From an uncultured Christensenella sp. (GTDB lineage: Bacteria; Bacillota; Clostridia; Christensenellales; UBA1242): 38,183 nucleotides of DNA. A program made the position numbers and the translations under genes. The notes below the pieces were generated by a model that saw nothing but the letters and a program-made list of their open reading frames with translations, made no database searches and was not told where the DNA came from. The stretch is taken from assembly GCA_905195085.1 (NCBI GenBank), contig CAJJUK010000011.1, positions 1 to 38,183 of the forward strand, read 5' to 3'. Every line of letters starts with the position of its first letter. Within the stretch, counting starts at the first letter, position 1. Below, in pieces: positions 26,138 through 34,211 of this stretch.

Positions 26138-27101
26138 AAAACTTATCATCACACTTTCAGTTGTCTTTTCTGTGATTGCAGTGTTCTTGATTTTGTGCTG
26201 GACACTGTTTGCTTTGTCGTCCGTTTCTGTTAGTTTTGAGTCAACAACAAAAAATTTGAATGTGACAGAAGAAGAGATTGTGGAAGCGGGAAAATTTAGA
26301 TATGGTGCAACTGTGCTTTTTGAAGGAAAGAAGAAATCAATCAAAAACATCAATGAATATGCATCGGAAAATGAGAATTTTGCTTACATTCGTGTGGTCA
26401 ACATAGAAACTGTTTTCCCAAATAAGTTTGTCATTCATGTTGCAGAAAGGGAAGAACTTTTTGCAGTTGAACATGAAAGTCAATTTTTGATTTGTGACAG
26501 AGATTTCAGGGTGCTTAGAGTGACAGACAATTTTGTATCTTCGCAAGATAACGCAATTTTGTTGAAAGGACTGAAAATTGAAGATGAAAACATTGCGGTT
26601 GGAGACTTTTTGAACATTGGACAAACTTCAATGAAAAGGTTTTACAGTGTTATGCTTCAAAACAACAGAGATTTGGCAGAGCAACTTGGAAAATTCAAAG
26701 AAATTGAACTTGGAAATTATCGTGATGAAATAACCGGAAAAGAATACATTTCAATGACAATGCTGACATTTCAAAATCGCAAGTTTGTCATAAACAACAT
26801 TGATTTTGCATTTGCAAACAAAATTCAAAAAATGTTTGCAACCGAAAGTGCCCTGTTCAGTCAAAATGTTGATGAAGATGGAAACATCATAAATGCAAAG
26901 GGAGATGTTGTTTATGTTGTCAAGACAGAAAGCGGAGAGTATGTGACATTTGACAGTGAACAACACTCAGAGGAACAAAAGATTGCTCTCACTTATCAGA
27001 TCTTGCAAAATTGTTATATCAAAGTTGACAATTTGACATTGAGTGATTATATTGACCGAACGGAAAATGACATCTATTATTCTCTGGTTGAGAATCAATA
27101 A
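26130..27101 (+). CDS. divIB: Cell division protein DivIB/FtsQ
   Basis: 323 residues if the TTG at 26130 is used (AAAAGG lies seven bases upstream); TTG at 26124 is the alternative. Short cytoplasmic N-terminus, one membrane helix (about 3-32), a POTRA domain (about 35-105, with VSVSFESTTKNLNVTEEEIV and NIETVFPNKFVIHVAEREEL), then the FtsQ beta domain and an acidic tail. This is the standard bitopic DivIB layout. It forms a complex with FtsL and DivIC at the septum, neither of which is in the window. It overlaps the end of murA and is the last gene of the run that begins with murC. Confidence 0.85.
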   Translation: MSKKLIITLSVVFSVIAVFLILCWTLFALSSVSVSFESTTKNLNVTEEEIVEAGKFRYGATVLFEGKKKSIKNINEYASENENFAYIRVVNIETVFPNKFVIHVAEREELFAVEHESQFLICDRDFRVLRVTDNFVSSQDNAILLKGLKIEDENIAVGDFLNIGQTSMKRFYSVMLQNNRDLAEQLGKFKEIELGNYRDEITGKEYISMTMLTFQNRKFVINNIDFAFANKIQKMFATESALFSQNVDEDGNIINAKGDVVYVVKTESGEYVTFDSEQHSEEQKIALTYQILQNCYIKVDNLTLSDYIDRTENDIYYSLVENQ

Positions 27102-27116
27102 ACTTGCAAATTTTTC

Positions 27117-27145
27117 TTGACTTTCGACTTTTTCTGGGTTACAAT
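27117..27145 (+). promoter_or_regulatory. Sigma-A promoter of the serS T-box transcript
   Basis: TTGACT (27117-27122), 17 bases, TACAAT (27140-27145), shortly before the T-box leader. Confidence 0.65.
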
Positions 27146-27154
27146 AATATTGTT

Positions 27155-27384
27155 AATATCGTTGACGGGAATAATGACATGATTTGTTCACAGAGAGTTT
27201 GTGGTTGCTGAAAACAAACAACAAAAATTGTCAATTCCAACCCTGAGATACTTGCGATGAGCAGGGCTGACTGCATGGCACAATTTGCAGATAATTGAGT
27301 GGGACAAAAAGTCCAATTAGAGTGGCACCGTGGTGTTTTCATCACCTCTAAGAAAGATTATTCTTTTGACGAGGTGATTTTTTA
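27155..27384 (+). promoter_or_regulatory. T-box riboswitch controlling serS
   Basis: The leader has the AGAGAG K-turn motif and a GGTTGCTG loop of stem I near 27191-27210, and a likely specifier TCC (serine) at 27236-27238 followed by A. It also has a hairpin GGGAC...GTCC near 27301-27314 and the T-box core GTGGCACCGTGG near 27322-27333. A terminator stem ATCACCTC (27341-27348) / GAGGTGAT (27371-27378) plus T-run follows. In T-boxes the UGGN bulge pairs with the tRNA 3' end. UGGC fits a tRNA with discriminator G73, which tRNA-Ser has. Uncharged tRNA-Ser should favour antitermination and serS expression. From 27385 to the serS start nothing further was identified. Confidence 0.88.
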
Positions 27385-27519
27385 TGTTTATTTTTGCTGA
27401 TAAAAACTGTAAAAAAGTCAATATTTCCCGTAAGGGGATAATCTTTTGATGTAACATTTGAAAATCACAAATTGAAAGCAAATAAAAAGTCACATTATGA
27501 AAAAAAGGAGAGAAGAAAA

Positions 27520-28803
27520 ATGATTAATATTGATTTGATAAGAAAAAATCCACAAGAATTGGTGGAGAGATATAAGAAAAGAGAAAAAGACATTGATTTG
27601 ACAGAAATTTTGGAACTTGACAAGAAGCGTCGTGCAACACAACAAAAAGTTGACGAAAAGAAAGCGGAAAGAAACACTGTCAGTGGACAAGTGCCAGTTT
27701 TGAAAAAGCAGGGCAAAGATGTTGCACCAATCATTGCTGAGATGAAAGCTCTTGGTGAAGAAATCGCTGTTCTTGACAAGGAGCTCGGGGAAATTTCTGA
27801 CAGATTGAACTATCTTCTTATGTGTCTTCCAAATCTTCCAGATGATGATTTGCTTGCTGGTGGAAAGGAAAACAACAAACCAATTAAGATTTTTGGTGAA
27901 CAACCAAAATTTGATTTCACACCAAAAAATCACATCGAACTTTGCAAAGATTTGGACTTGATTGATTATGAAAGAGGGACAAAACTTGCTGGAAATGGTG
28001 CGTGGATATATAAGGGCGAAGGCGCAAGACTTGAATGGGCACTTTTGAATTATTTCATTGAAAACCACTTGAATGATGGCTATCAATTCATCTTGCCTCC
28101 ACATATGCTCAACTATGCATGTGGTCTTGGTGCTGGACAGTTCCCAAAATTTGAAGACGAAGTTTATTGGATTGACAAAAAAGGACAAGATAGCAAATTT
28201 ATTTTGCCAACCGCTGAAACTGCCCTTGTCAATATGCACGCAGGAGAAATTTTTGCTGAAAACGAATTGCCAAAGAAATATTTTGCATACACACCTTGCT
28301 ACAGAAGAGAAGCTGGTTCTTATCGTGCAGAAGAACGTGGAATGATAAGAGGTCATCAATTCAACAAAGTTGAAATGGTGCAATATTGCACACCTGCACA
28401 AAACAAACAAGCTTTTGAAGAATTGGTTGAAAAGGCTTGCAAACTTGTTGAAGGGCTTGGACTTCACTTCAGACTTGAAAAGTTGGCTGCTGGAGATTGC
28501 TCTGACAGTATGGCAAGAACTTATGACATTGAAATTTGGATTCCAAGTATGCAAATTTATAAGGAAGTAAGTTCTGTAAGCACAGCAAATGACTATCAAG
28601 CAAGAAGAAACAACACCAAATATCGTGATGCAAAAACTGGAAAAACTGAATATGTTTGCACACTTAATGGTTCTGGACTTGCAACAAGCAGAGTTTTTGT
28701 CGCTCTCATTGAACAATGTCAAAATGCTGATGGTTCAATCACAATTCCTGTTGCTCTCAGAAAATACATGGGCGGACAAGAAAAAATCATGCCAAAGAAA
28801 TAA
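27520..28803 (+). CDS. serS: Serine--tRNA ligase
   Basis: 427 residues from the ATG at 27520, chosen for its AAAGGAGAG site and because MINIDLIRKNPQELVERYKKR is the usual SerRS start. The N-terminal antiparallel coiled-coil arm spans about 25-105. The class II core has motif 2 as YRREAGSYRAEERGMIRGHQF, including the PTAETALVN block before it, and motif 3 as LNGSGLATSRVFVALIE. It charges tRNA-Ser (and tRNA-Sec where present). It is regulated by the upstream T-box. It interrupts the division gene cluster between divIB and ftsA. Confidence 0.97.
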   Translation: MINIDLIRKNPQELVERYKKREKDIDLTEILELDKKRRATQQKVDEKKAERNTVSGQVPVLKKQGKDVAPIIAEMKALGEEIAVLDKELGEISDRLNYLLMCLPNLPDDDLLAGGKENNKPIKIFGEQPKFDFTPKNHIELCKDLDLIDYERGTKLAGNGAWIYKGEGARLEWALLNYFIENHLNDGYQFILPPHMLNYACGLGAGQFPKFEDEVYWIDKKGQDSKFILPTAETALVNMHAGEIFAENELPKKYFAYTPCYRREAGSYRAEERGMIRGHQFNKVEMVQYCTPAQNKQAFEELVEKACKLVEGLGLHFRLEKLAAGDCSDSMARTYDIEIWIPSMQIYKEVSSVSTANDYQARRNNTKYRDAKTGKTEYVCTLNGSGLATSRVFVALIEQCQNADGSITIPVALRKYMGGQEKIMPKK

Positions 28804-28810
28804 AAGCGAT

Positions 28811-28838
28811 AAGCAAAGACAAAATCTTTGCTTTTTTG
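28811..28838 (+). terminator. Terminator after serS
   Basis: Stem AAGCAAAGA (28811-28819) / TCTTTGCTT (28825-28833) with a T-run. Confidence 0.8.
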
Positions 28839-28900
28839 TTGTTATAAATGTTTTTTGATTTAATAAATATTTGTTATAATGACAAAAAGGAAGTTTGCCG

Positions 28901-30844
28901 ATGACTAATTTTTTTAAAAAATCACTTAAAACTTTTATGGTTGCAATTCTGCTTGCAGTCTTGTTTTTCGCTCCAACTCTGTTTTCTGTTGGAAATGTCA
29001 ATGCAAGCAATGTTTCAGTGGCAAACATCAAAGACACCAACGTTGTTTATAACTCGGTCGAAAAGACGATTGATGTTTCAGAAGAAAAGGTTTTGGATAT
29101 AACAGAAAAGATTACTGTCACATACAAAAATCCGGGAATCAATGTTGGTCTTTCAAGAAACATTTCAAAAATCAACAAAATCACAAGGATTTATCAGGGC
29201 AAGGAATATGTGACGACAACAATCAATGATTTGGATCTTGTCAGTGTCACTATGGACGGCGAGGAAGAATTTAATTTCGTTGAAGAAGATGATGAATATT
29301 ATTACATCAACACTGGTGCTGACGGCGATTACAAAGTTGGAACTCACACCTATGAAATCAGATATCTCTATGACATGGGAGAAGATTTCATTGGAGCATT
29401 TGATGATGTCACATTCGATTTGATGGACTATGGCTTTGCCAGTCCTGTTGAAAGTTTTTCTGCGCAAATCACTTTGTCTAAAGCCTTTTTGACTGAAGGT
29501 CAGAGCATTGAAGATGTTTTATCTTTCAGAACAAACAATTTTCAGGGATTGGGCTTTGAGGCGGTCAATTTTGAAATCTCCGAGACTGAAGGTAAACAAA
29601 TCATTTCTTGCAGTTTGGATGATCTTGGGATATACACTGGGCTTACAATGCAGTTGATTTTGCCTGAAAATTATTTCAACACATCATATTCTCCAAATGC
29701 ATTATATTGGATTGTTCTTGCTTCTTCAATTCTTGCTGTTGTTGCTGTGGTGATTGTTGTTTTAATCAACAGGAGAAAGGGAAAAGTTGTTGAAACCATG
29801 GAATTTTATGCACCAAATGATTATTCGCCTTTAGATGTGGCAAGAGCTTATCGCGGAAAAATCAAATCAAATGATTTTGCTTCCCTTGTGATTTATTGGG
29901 CGGGCAAAGGTTATGTTTCAATAAAAAATGAAGACGAAGTCATCACATTGACAAAATTGAAAGATTTGCCTGAAGCGGGTGCAGACAGTCCTTTGGTTGA
30001 TTCAAAGAAATATGAAAAAGAATACTTTGACAGTTTGTTCTCAAGTGGAGATTCTGTGACATTTTCGGATAGTTATTCCGCAAACGCAAGCATGAAAAGT
30101 TCGGTAAGAAAACTTTATGGAATTGAAAAGGAAAAGAAGAAAAAACTTTATCCTTTCAGAACGGCGATCAATGTGATTTCTGCAGTTCCTTTTGTGTTGT
30201 TTATGCTCTGGAACTTGCTGTTGGGATATTCCATGCCGATGACATTTTTTGTGGCTGTTTTCCCAATTGTTGGAATGTTGGTCTTCCTTTATCTTGATGG
30301 GCCAGTTGTTTTCAAGGTTTTTTGGTGTCTGCTTTTTGGTGGAGCTCCACTTTATGCACTTGCAAGCATGCTGACATGCATCTATGATGTCTATGGCCTG
30401 CTATATATCACAATTGCCATTTTCCTGCTTGGAAATTTTGCTGTCTTTTTGCTCAAAGCATATTACGAACAAGAGATGAAAGATTTGGGGAAAATTCTTG
30501 GTTTTAAAAATTTTCTTGTCACAGCAGAACTTGATCGTTTGGAAATGCTGGTGGAAGAAAATCCAAATTATTATTATGACATTCTTCCTTTCTGCTATGT
30601 TTTTGGAATAACAAAGAAGATGGAAAGCAAATTTGAAGATTTGAGAGTGGAAAAACCTGAATATCTTGGCAACAATTCCGCCGTTGCCTTCGGCATTGTT
30701 CTCAGTCACTCTATGAGAACCGTTTCAAGAAGTGTTTATGCAAGCAGTGGCAGAAGCGGTGGCTTTGGTGGAGGCGGTTTCGGCGGTGGTCGTGGCGGAT
30801 CCTTCGGCGGAGGCGGAGGAGGCGGTGGCTCACATGGTCGCTAA
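28901..30844 (+). CDS. DUF2207 membrane protein with Gly-rich C-terminus
   Basis: 647 residues from the ATG at 28901 (AAAAAGGAAG upstream, TATAAT at 28875-28880). It has a signal peptide (about 1-33, ending near VNAS), an extracellular beta-rich DUF2207 domain (about 40-260), and a membrane helix near 270-290 followed by NRRKG. A cytoplasmic part follows, then two to four more helices (about 430-530) and a C-terminal tail of Gly, Ser and Phe ending in GGGGGGGGSHGR. This layout, including the glycine-rich tail, is common to DUF2207 proteins of many bacteria; their function is not established. It has its own promoter and terminator, so it is probably separate from serS. Confidence 0.8.
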   Translation: MTNFFKKSLKTFMVAILLAVLFFAPTLFSVGNVNASNVSVANIKDTNVVYNSVEKTIDVSEEKVLDITEKITVTYKNPGINVGLSRNISKINKITRIYQGKEYVTTTINDLDLVSVTMDGEEEFNFVEEDDEYYYINTGADGDYKVGTHTYEIRYLYDMGEDFIGAFDDVTFDLMDYGFASPVESFSAQITLSKAFLTEGQSIEDVLSFRTNNFQGLGFEAVNFEISETEGKQIISCSLDDLGIYTGLTMQLILPENYFNTSYSPNALYWIVLASSILAVVAVVIVVLINRRKGKVVETMEFYAPNDYSPLDVARAYRGKIKSNDFASLVIYWAGKGYVSIKNEDEVITLTKLKDLPEAGADSPLVDSKKYEKEYFDSLFSSGDSVTFSDSYSANASMKSSVRKLYGIEKEKKKKLYPFRTAINVISAVPFVLFMLWNLLLGYSMPMTFFVAVFPIVGMLVFLYLDGPVVFKVFWCLLFGGAPLYALASMLTCIYDVYGLLYITIAIFLLGNFAVFLLKAYYEQEMKDLGKILGFKNFLVTAELDRLEMLVEENPNYYYDILPFCYVFGITKKMESKFEDLRVEKPEYLGNNSAVAFGIVLSHSMRTVSRSVYASSGRSGGFGGGGFGGGRGGSFGGGGGGGGSHGR

Positions 30845-30870
30845 ATCTTTGTTTTTCAAAAGGCTAATGA

Positions 30871-30897
30871 AAGCACTTAGATTTCAAGTGCTTTTTA
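30871..30897 (+). terminator. Terminator after the DUF2207 gene
   Basis: Stem AAGCACTT (30871-30878) / AAGTGCTT (30886-30893) with a T-run. Confidence 0.75.
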
Positions 30898-31011
30898 TTT
30901 TGTACAAAAATGCATAATTATAAAAAAAACTAAATTTTTATGAATAAAATCATTTTTTAATTGACTTTTTGTCTAAAAATGTATAAACTATTCTTAAATA
31001 ATGAGGGACTT

Positions 31012-32133
31012 ATGGCAAAAGAGTGTGTAACCGTTGTTGAAATAGGGTCATCAAAACTGTCGTGCATTGTTGCACAAAGGGGAGTTAACGGCATTTTCAA
31101 CATCAAGGCGAAGGCTACTGTTGAATATGCTGGCTTTTTTGAAGGAGAATTTATTGAAAAATCTCTTCTGGAAGATGCAATCAAAACCCTTTTTGCTCAA
31201 ATTCAGTCTGTTTACAAGAAAAAAATTGAAAAAATTTATGTTGGTGTTCCTGCTGAATTTTCAAAGGTTACTTCTGCGAAAGAACAAATCATTTTCAAGT
31301 TTAAAAGAGCAGTAAGACAAAGTGACATTGAACAACTTTCTGCAAATGCTTCTGAAAAAATTGATGTTGAAGGAATGGAAATTCTTTCTGTCAATCCAAT
31401 CTATTTCACTTTGGACGACAATCGCAGAACAAACGAGCCTTTGAAACTTAAGGCAGGGAAAATTTCTGCAGAACTTTCAATCATCTTGGCACAAACATCT
31501 TTCATTCAAACTTTCAACAAAATTTGGGCTAGAATTGGCATTGAGCAAGTGGAATATCTAAGCGAACCACTCTGTGAAGCAATGTTGATTTTGGAAAAAG
31601 AAGAAAGAGAAAGAACTTGCATTGTCATTGATGTTGGAGCAAGATCAACAAGTGTGGCATTTGTCAAAGGCGATGGGCTTTCAAACTTGACTTCATTCTC
31701 AATGGGTGGCTCTTACATCACAAGTGATTTGAGTGAAGCGTGTGGAATTTCATACAATGACGCTAGGAACTTGAAAAAAGAAATAGTCCTTTCTTTGAAA
31801 GGCAATGACAGTGATTTCTATGAACTTGTGACATTGGGTGGAAGGGTGACAAAAATTCCATTGAACTTCGCAAATGAAGTTGTCTGCTATCGTTTGGAAC
31901 TGATTGCAAAAACAGTGAATGAATGCATTCGTTTGTTTGCAAAGGAATATGTGCCATATTATCCAATCTATCTTTGTGGTGCTGGCGTAAGCAAAATCAA
32001 GGGCGGAAAAGACTTCTTTGCAAAGTGCATTGGAAGAAACATATCCTATGGTTTGCCACCAATTCCGGCCATGGACAAGCCAGAATATGCAAGTATGCTG
32101 GGACTTCTCAATGAGGCTATCGAGGAAAATTGA
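31012..32133 (+). CDS. ftsA: Cell division protein FtsA, short form
   Basis: 373 residues from the ATG at 31012, with GAGGG at 31003-31007. Actin-like fold with the SHS2 (1C) insert: phosphate 1 loop VVEIGSSKLSCIV near the N-terminus, YVGVPAEF, LSEPLCEAMLILEKEE, phosphate 2 loop IVIDVGARSTSVAF, SMGGSYITSDLS and IYLCGAGVSKIKG. FtsA tethers FtsZ to the membrane. It is about 50 residues shorter than most FtsA and stops at LGLLNEAIEEN, right after the actin fold, so the usual C-terminal amphipathic membrane-targeting helix is missing. A TTGACT at 30961 may be part of its promoter. ftsZ follows after 95 bases. Confidence 0.88.
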   Translation: MAKECVTVVEIGSSKLSCIVAQRGVNGIFNIKAKATVEYAGFFEGEFIEKSLLEDAIKTLFAQIQSVYKKKIEKIYVGVPAEFSKVTSAKEQIIFKFKRAVRQSDIEQLSANASEKIDVEGMEILSVNPIYFTLDDNRRTNEPLKLKAGKISAELSIILAQTSFIQTFNKIWARIGIEQVEYLSEPLCEAMLILEKEERERTCIVIDVGARSTSVAFVKGDGLSNLTSFSMGGSYITSDLSEACGISYNDARNLKKEIVLSLKGNDSDFYELVTLGGRVTKIPLNFANEVVCYRLELIAKTVNECIRLFAKEYVPYYPIYLCGAGVSKIKGGKDFFAKCIGRNISYGLPPIPAMDKPEYASMLGLLNEAIEEN

Positions 32134-32174
32134 TAAAATACCACTTTATTAAGGTCGAAAATACATAAAAATTC

Positions 32175-32203
32175 TTGCAAAAAACTAGTTTTTGCTGTAA
32201 AAT
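32175..32203 (+). promoter_or_regulatory. Promoter of ftsZ
   Basis: TTGCAA (32175-32180), 17 bases, TAAAAT (32198-32203). AAGGAG precedes the ATG at 32229. It allows ftsZ expression independent of ftsA. Confidence 0.55.
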
Positions 32204-32228
32204 ATTTATATATTAAGGAGATATTCTT

Positions 32229-33410
32229 ATGGAAAACAATTCTAACAACTCAACATCTGTCGTAAAAATCAAGGTTCTTGGTGTTGGCGGTGGCGGAAAT
32301 AATGCCGTTAACCGTATGATTGAAGCAAATGTTTCTTCAGCTGAATTTGTTGCAATCAACACAGATAAACAAGCACTTTTGATTTCAAAAGCGGACAAAA
32401 GACTTCAGATTGGTGAAAGATTGACTGGTGGTCGTGGTGCTGGTGCAATCCCAGAAATCGGAAGAAAGGCTGCTGAAGAAAGCAAGTCATCAATCACAGA
32501 AATTTTGAAAGGAACAGACCTTGTGTTCATCACTGCTGGTATGGGTGGTGGAACAGGAACTGGTGCTGCTCCAGTTATTGCACAAATTGCAAAAGAACTC
32601 GGCATTTTGACTGTTGGAATTGTCACAAAACCTTTCCAATTTGAAAATCCAAAGAGAATGGAAAATGCTGAGAAGGGTATTGCAGAACTCAGAAAATATG
32701 TTGACACAATTGTCATCATTCCAAATGAAAGATTGCTCACCATTTTGCCAGAAAAGACAACATTGGTTGAGGCATTCAGATATGCTGACGATGTGCTTAG
32801 ACAAGGTATTCAAGGGATTTCAGACTTGATTGTCTTCCCAGGAATGATCAACCTTGACTTTGCTGACATTGAAACAATCTTGAAAAACCGTGGACTTGCT
32901 CACATGGGTATTGGTCACGGAAAAGGCGAAAACAAAACATTGGAAGCAGTTCGTCAAGCGGTTGCTTCTCCACTTATTGAAACCACAATTGAAGGAGCAA
33001 CAGGTGTTGTTCTCAACATCAAGGGCGGAAGCGACATCACTCTTCGTGAAGTTACTGAAGCTGCAAACATGGTTAAAGAAGTCATTGACCCAAGCTGTAA
33101 CCTTATTTTCGGAAGCAGTATTGATCCAGAAATGAGAGATGAAGTTGAAATCACAATCATTGCAACTGGTTTCAAAACTCCTGGAGAAGAGGACGAAAAG
33201 AAAGAGGAAGAAGAACCTAAGGTTGAAGAAAAACCAAAAGATCAATTTGCAGGATTCAATCCATTTGGTTACAATCCTCAGGCTCAAGCTGCTCCACAAA
33301 AAGATGTCAGAGTTGAAGCAAATGACAACACTTCACGTGTTGATGTGAATCCAAGTATATCTTCAATTCCACCTTGGATTGAAAAAATTAGAAACAAAAA
33401 TAAAAGATAA
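32229..33410 (+). CDS. ftsZ: Cell division GTPase FtsZ
   Basis: 393 residues. The tubulin signature GGGTGTG lies at 106-112, the N-terminal VGGGGNNAVNRM nucleotide loop and NTDKQAL are present, and the T7 catalytic loop appears as GMINLDFADIETIL. After the globular core (about 1-318) comes an acidic Glu/Lys linker of about 60 residues. The end is a conserved-type C-terminal peptide, IPPWIEKIRNKNKR (380-393), which is the docking site for FtsA, SepF and other partners. The basic tail after it is typical of Bacillota. It has its own promoter and terminator. Confidence 0.97.
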   Translation: MENNSNNSTSVVKIKVLGVGGGGNNAVNRMIEANVSSAEFVAINTDKQALLISKADKRLQIGERLTGGRGAGAIPEIGRKAAEESKSSITEILKGTDLVFITAGMGGGTGTGAAPVIAQIAKELGILTVGIVTKPFQFENPKRMENAEKGIAELRKYVDTIVIIPNERLLTILPEKTTLVEAFRYADDVLRQGIQGISDLIVFPGMINLDFADIETILKNRGLAHMGIGHGKGENKTLEAVRQAVASPLIETTIEGATGVVLNIKGGSDITLREVTEAANMVKEVIDPSCNLIFGSSIDPEMRDEVEITIIATGFKTPGEEDEKKEEEEPKVEEKPKDQFAGFNPFGYNPQAQAAPQKDVRVEANDNTSRVDVNPSISSIPPWIEKIRNKNKR

Positions 33411-33441
33411 AAATTGAGAGTGAAAATCTCTCAATTTTGTT
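33410..33441 (+). terminator. Terminator after ftsZ
   Basis: Stem AAAATTGAGAG / CTCTCAATTTT with loop TGAAAAT directly after the ftsZ stop. Confidence 0.75.
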
Positions 33442-33460
33442 GTAAAGGTAGGTTGTTGTT

Positions 33461-34084
33461 ATGGCGGCTGAATTGAATGGCAAATATGTAAACGAAGAAA
33501 ATCACCAAAAAATAAAATCCAAACTTAAGAAAATTGGAATTATTTTGATGATTGTTGGTGCTTGTTTGACGGTGGCAGGTCTTGTGATGTTGATAATTGG
33601 ATTTTCTTCATTTGGAAAATCTTCACTTGACGACCCACAAGGAATGTTTACATCTGCAAATTCCTCAATGATTTTCTTTATCGTTGGTGGTTTTGGACTT
33701 GTTATTGGAATTGCGTTGTTGGGATATGGTGTGTATGCAACATTCTTTGCTCATGCAAGAGAGATTGCATCTTTTGGTGCAAGTTCTGTTGCTCCAGTTG
33801 TTGGTGACACGGTGAATTACATGGCGGACAATGTTGCACCTTCAATTAATAATGCAGTTGGCGGAATGGCAGAGACAATCACTTCTGGAATTACAAAGGG
33901 AAAAAGTGGCTCAAAAAAGATTAAATGTTCAAAATGTAGAACTGAAAATAATTCAACAAACAAGTTTTGTGCCAATTGTGGAGAAAAACTTGCCAAAGAC
34001 AAACATTGTTTGAATTGCAATGCAAAAATTGAAGAAGGCACAAAATTCTGCCCAAATTGTGGAACAAAAATTGACGAAAATTAA
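33461..34084 (+). CDS. Two-helix membrane protein with two C-terminal zinc ribbons
   Basis: 207 residues. A short charged N-terminus is followed by membrane helices at about 27-48 and 70-93, a low-complexity soluble region (about 95-150), then two tandem zinc ribbons: C156-C159/C170-C173 and C183-C186/C197-C200, both CxxC...CxxCG. The ribbons should be cytoplasmic if the N-terminus is inside. No enzyme motif is seen. It occupies the place between ftsZ and spoIIGA where B. subtilis has bpr, but it is unrelated to that protease. An AAAGGTAGG site precedes the ATG. Function unknown. Confidence 0.75.
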   Translation: MAAELNGKYVNEENHQKIKSKLKKIGIILMIVGACLTVAGLVMLIIGFSSFGKSSLDDPQGMFTSANSSMIFFIVGGFGLVIGIALLGYGVYATFFAHAREIASFGASSVAPVVGDTVNYMADNVAPSINNAVGGMAETITSGITKGKSGSKKIKCSKCRTENNSTNKFCANCGEKLAKDKHCLNCNAKIEEGTKFCPNCGTKIDEN

Positions 34085-34110
34085 TAACGCTGAAAAGTGT
34101 TATTTTTTCT
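34082..34110 (+). terminator. Terminator after the zinc-ribbon gene
   Basis: Stem AATAACGCT / AGTGTTATT (one G-T pair), loop GAAA, followed by TTTTCTTTT. Confidence 0.65.
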
Positions 34111-34126
34111 TTTAATAACAGTTGAC

Positions 34127-34156
34127 AAAAAGAGAGAAAATACCTCTCTTTTTTTT
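34127..34156 (+). terminator. Second terminator upstream of spoIIGA
   Basis: Stem AAAAGAGAG / CTCTCTTTT with a long T-run, only about 17 bases after the preceding terminator. It insulates spoIIGA from upstream transcription. Confidence 0.65.
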
Positions 34157-34211
34157 ATTTTTTTCTTATTAACTATGGTTTGATATTTAATAAAATGGAA
34201 AAGAGGTGAAG

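Noticed and set aside
27490..28722. A 410-codon open frame on the minus strand opposite serS
   Set aside because: It is fully antisense to a clear seryl-tRNA synthetase, is rich in Phe, Cys and Ile as expected of a reverse-strand frame, and has no ribosome site or recognisable motif.
30732..30844. Repetitive GC-rich tract at the end of the DUF2207 gene as foreign DNA
   Set aside because: The GC richness comes from glycine codons of the Gly-rich tail that is typical of this protein family.
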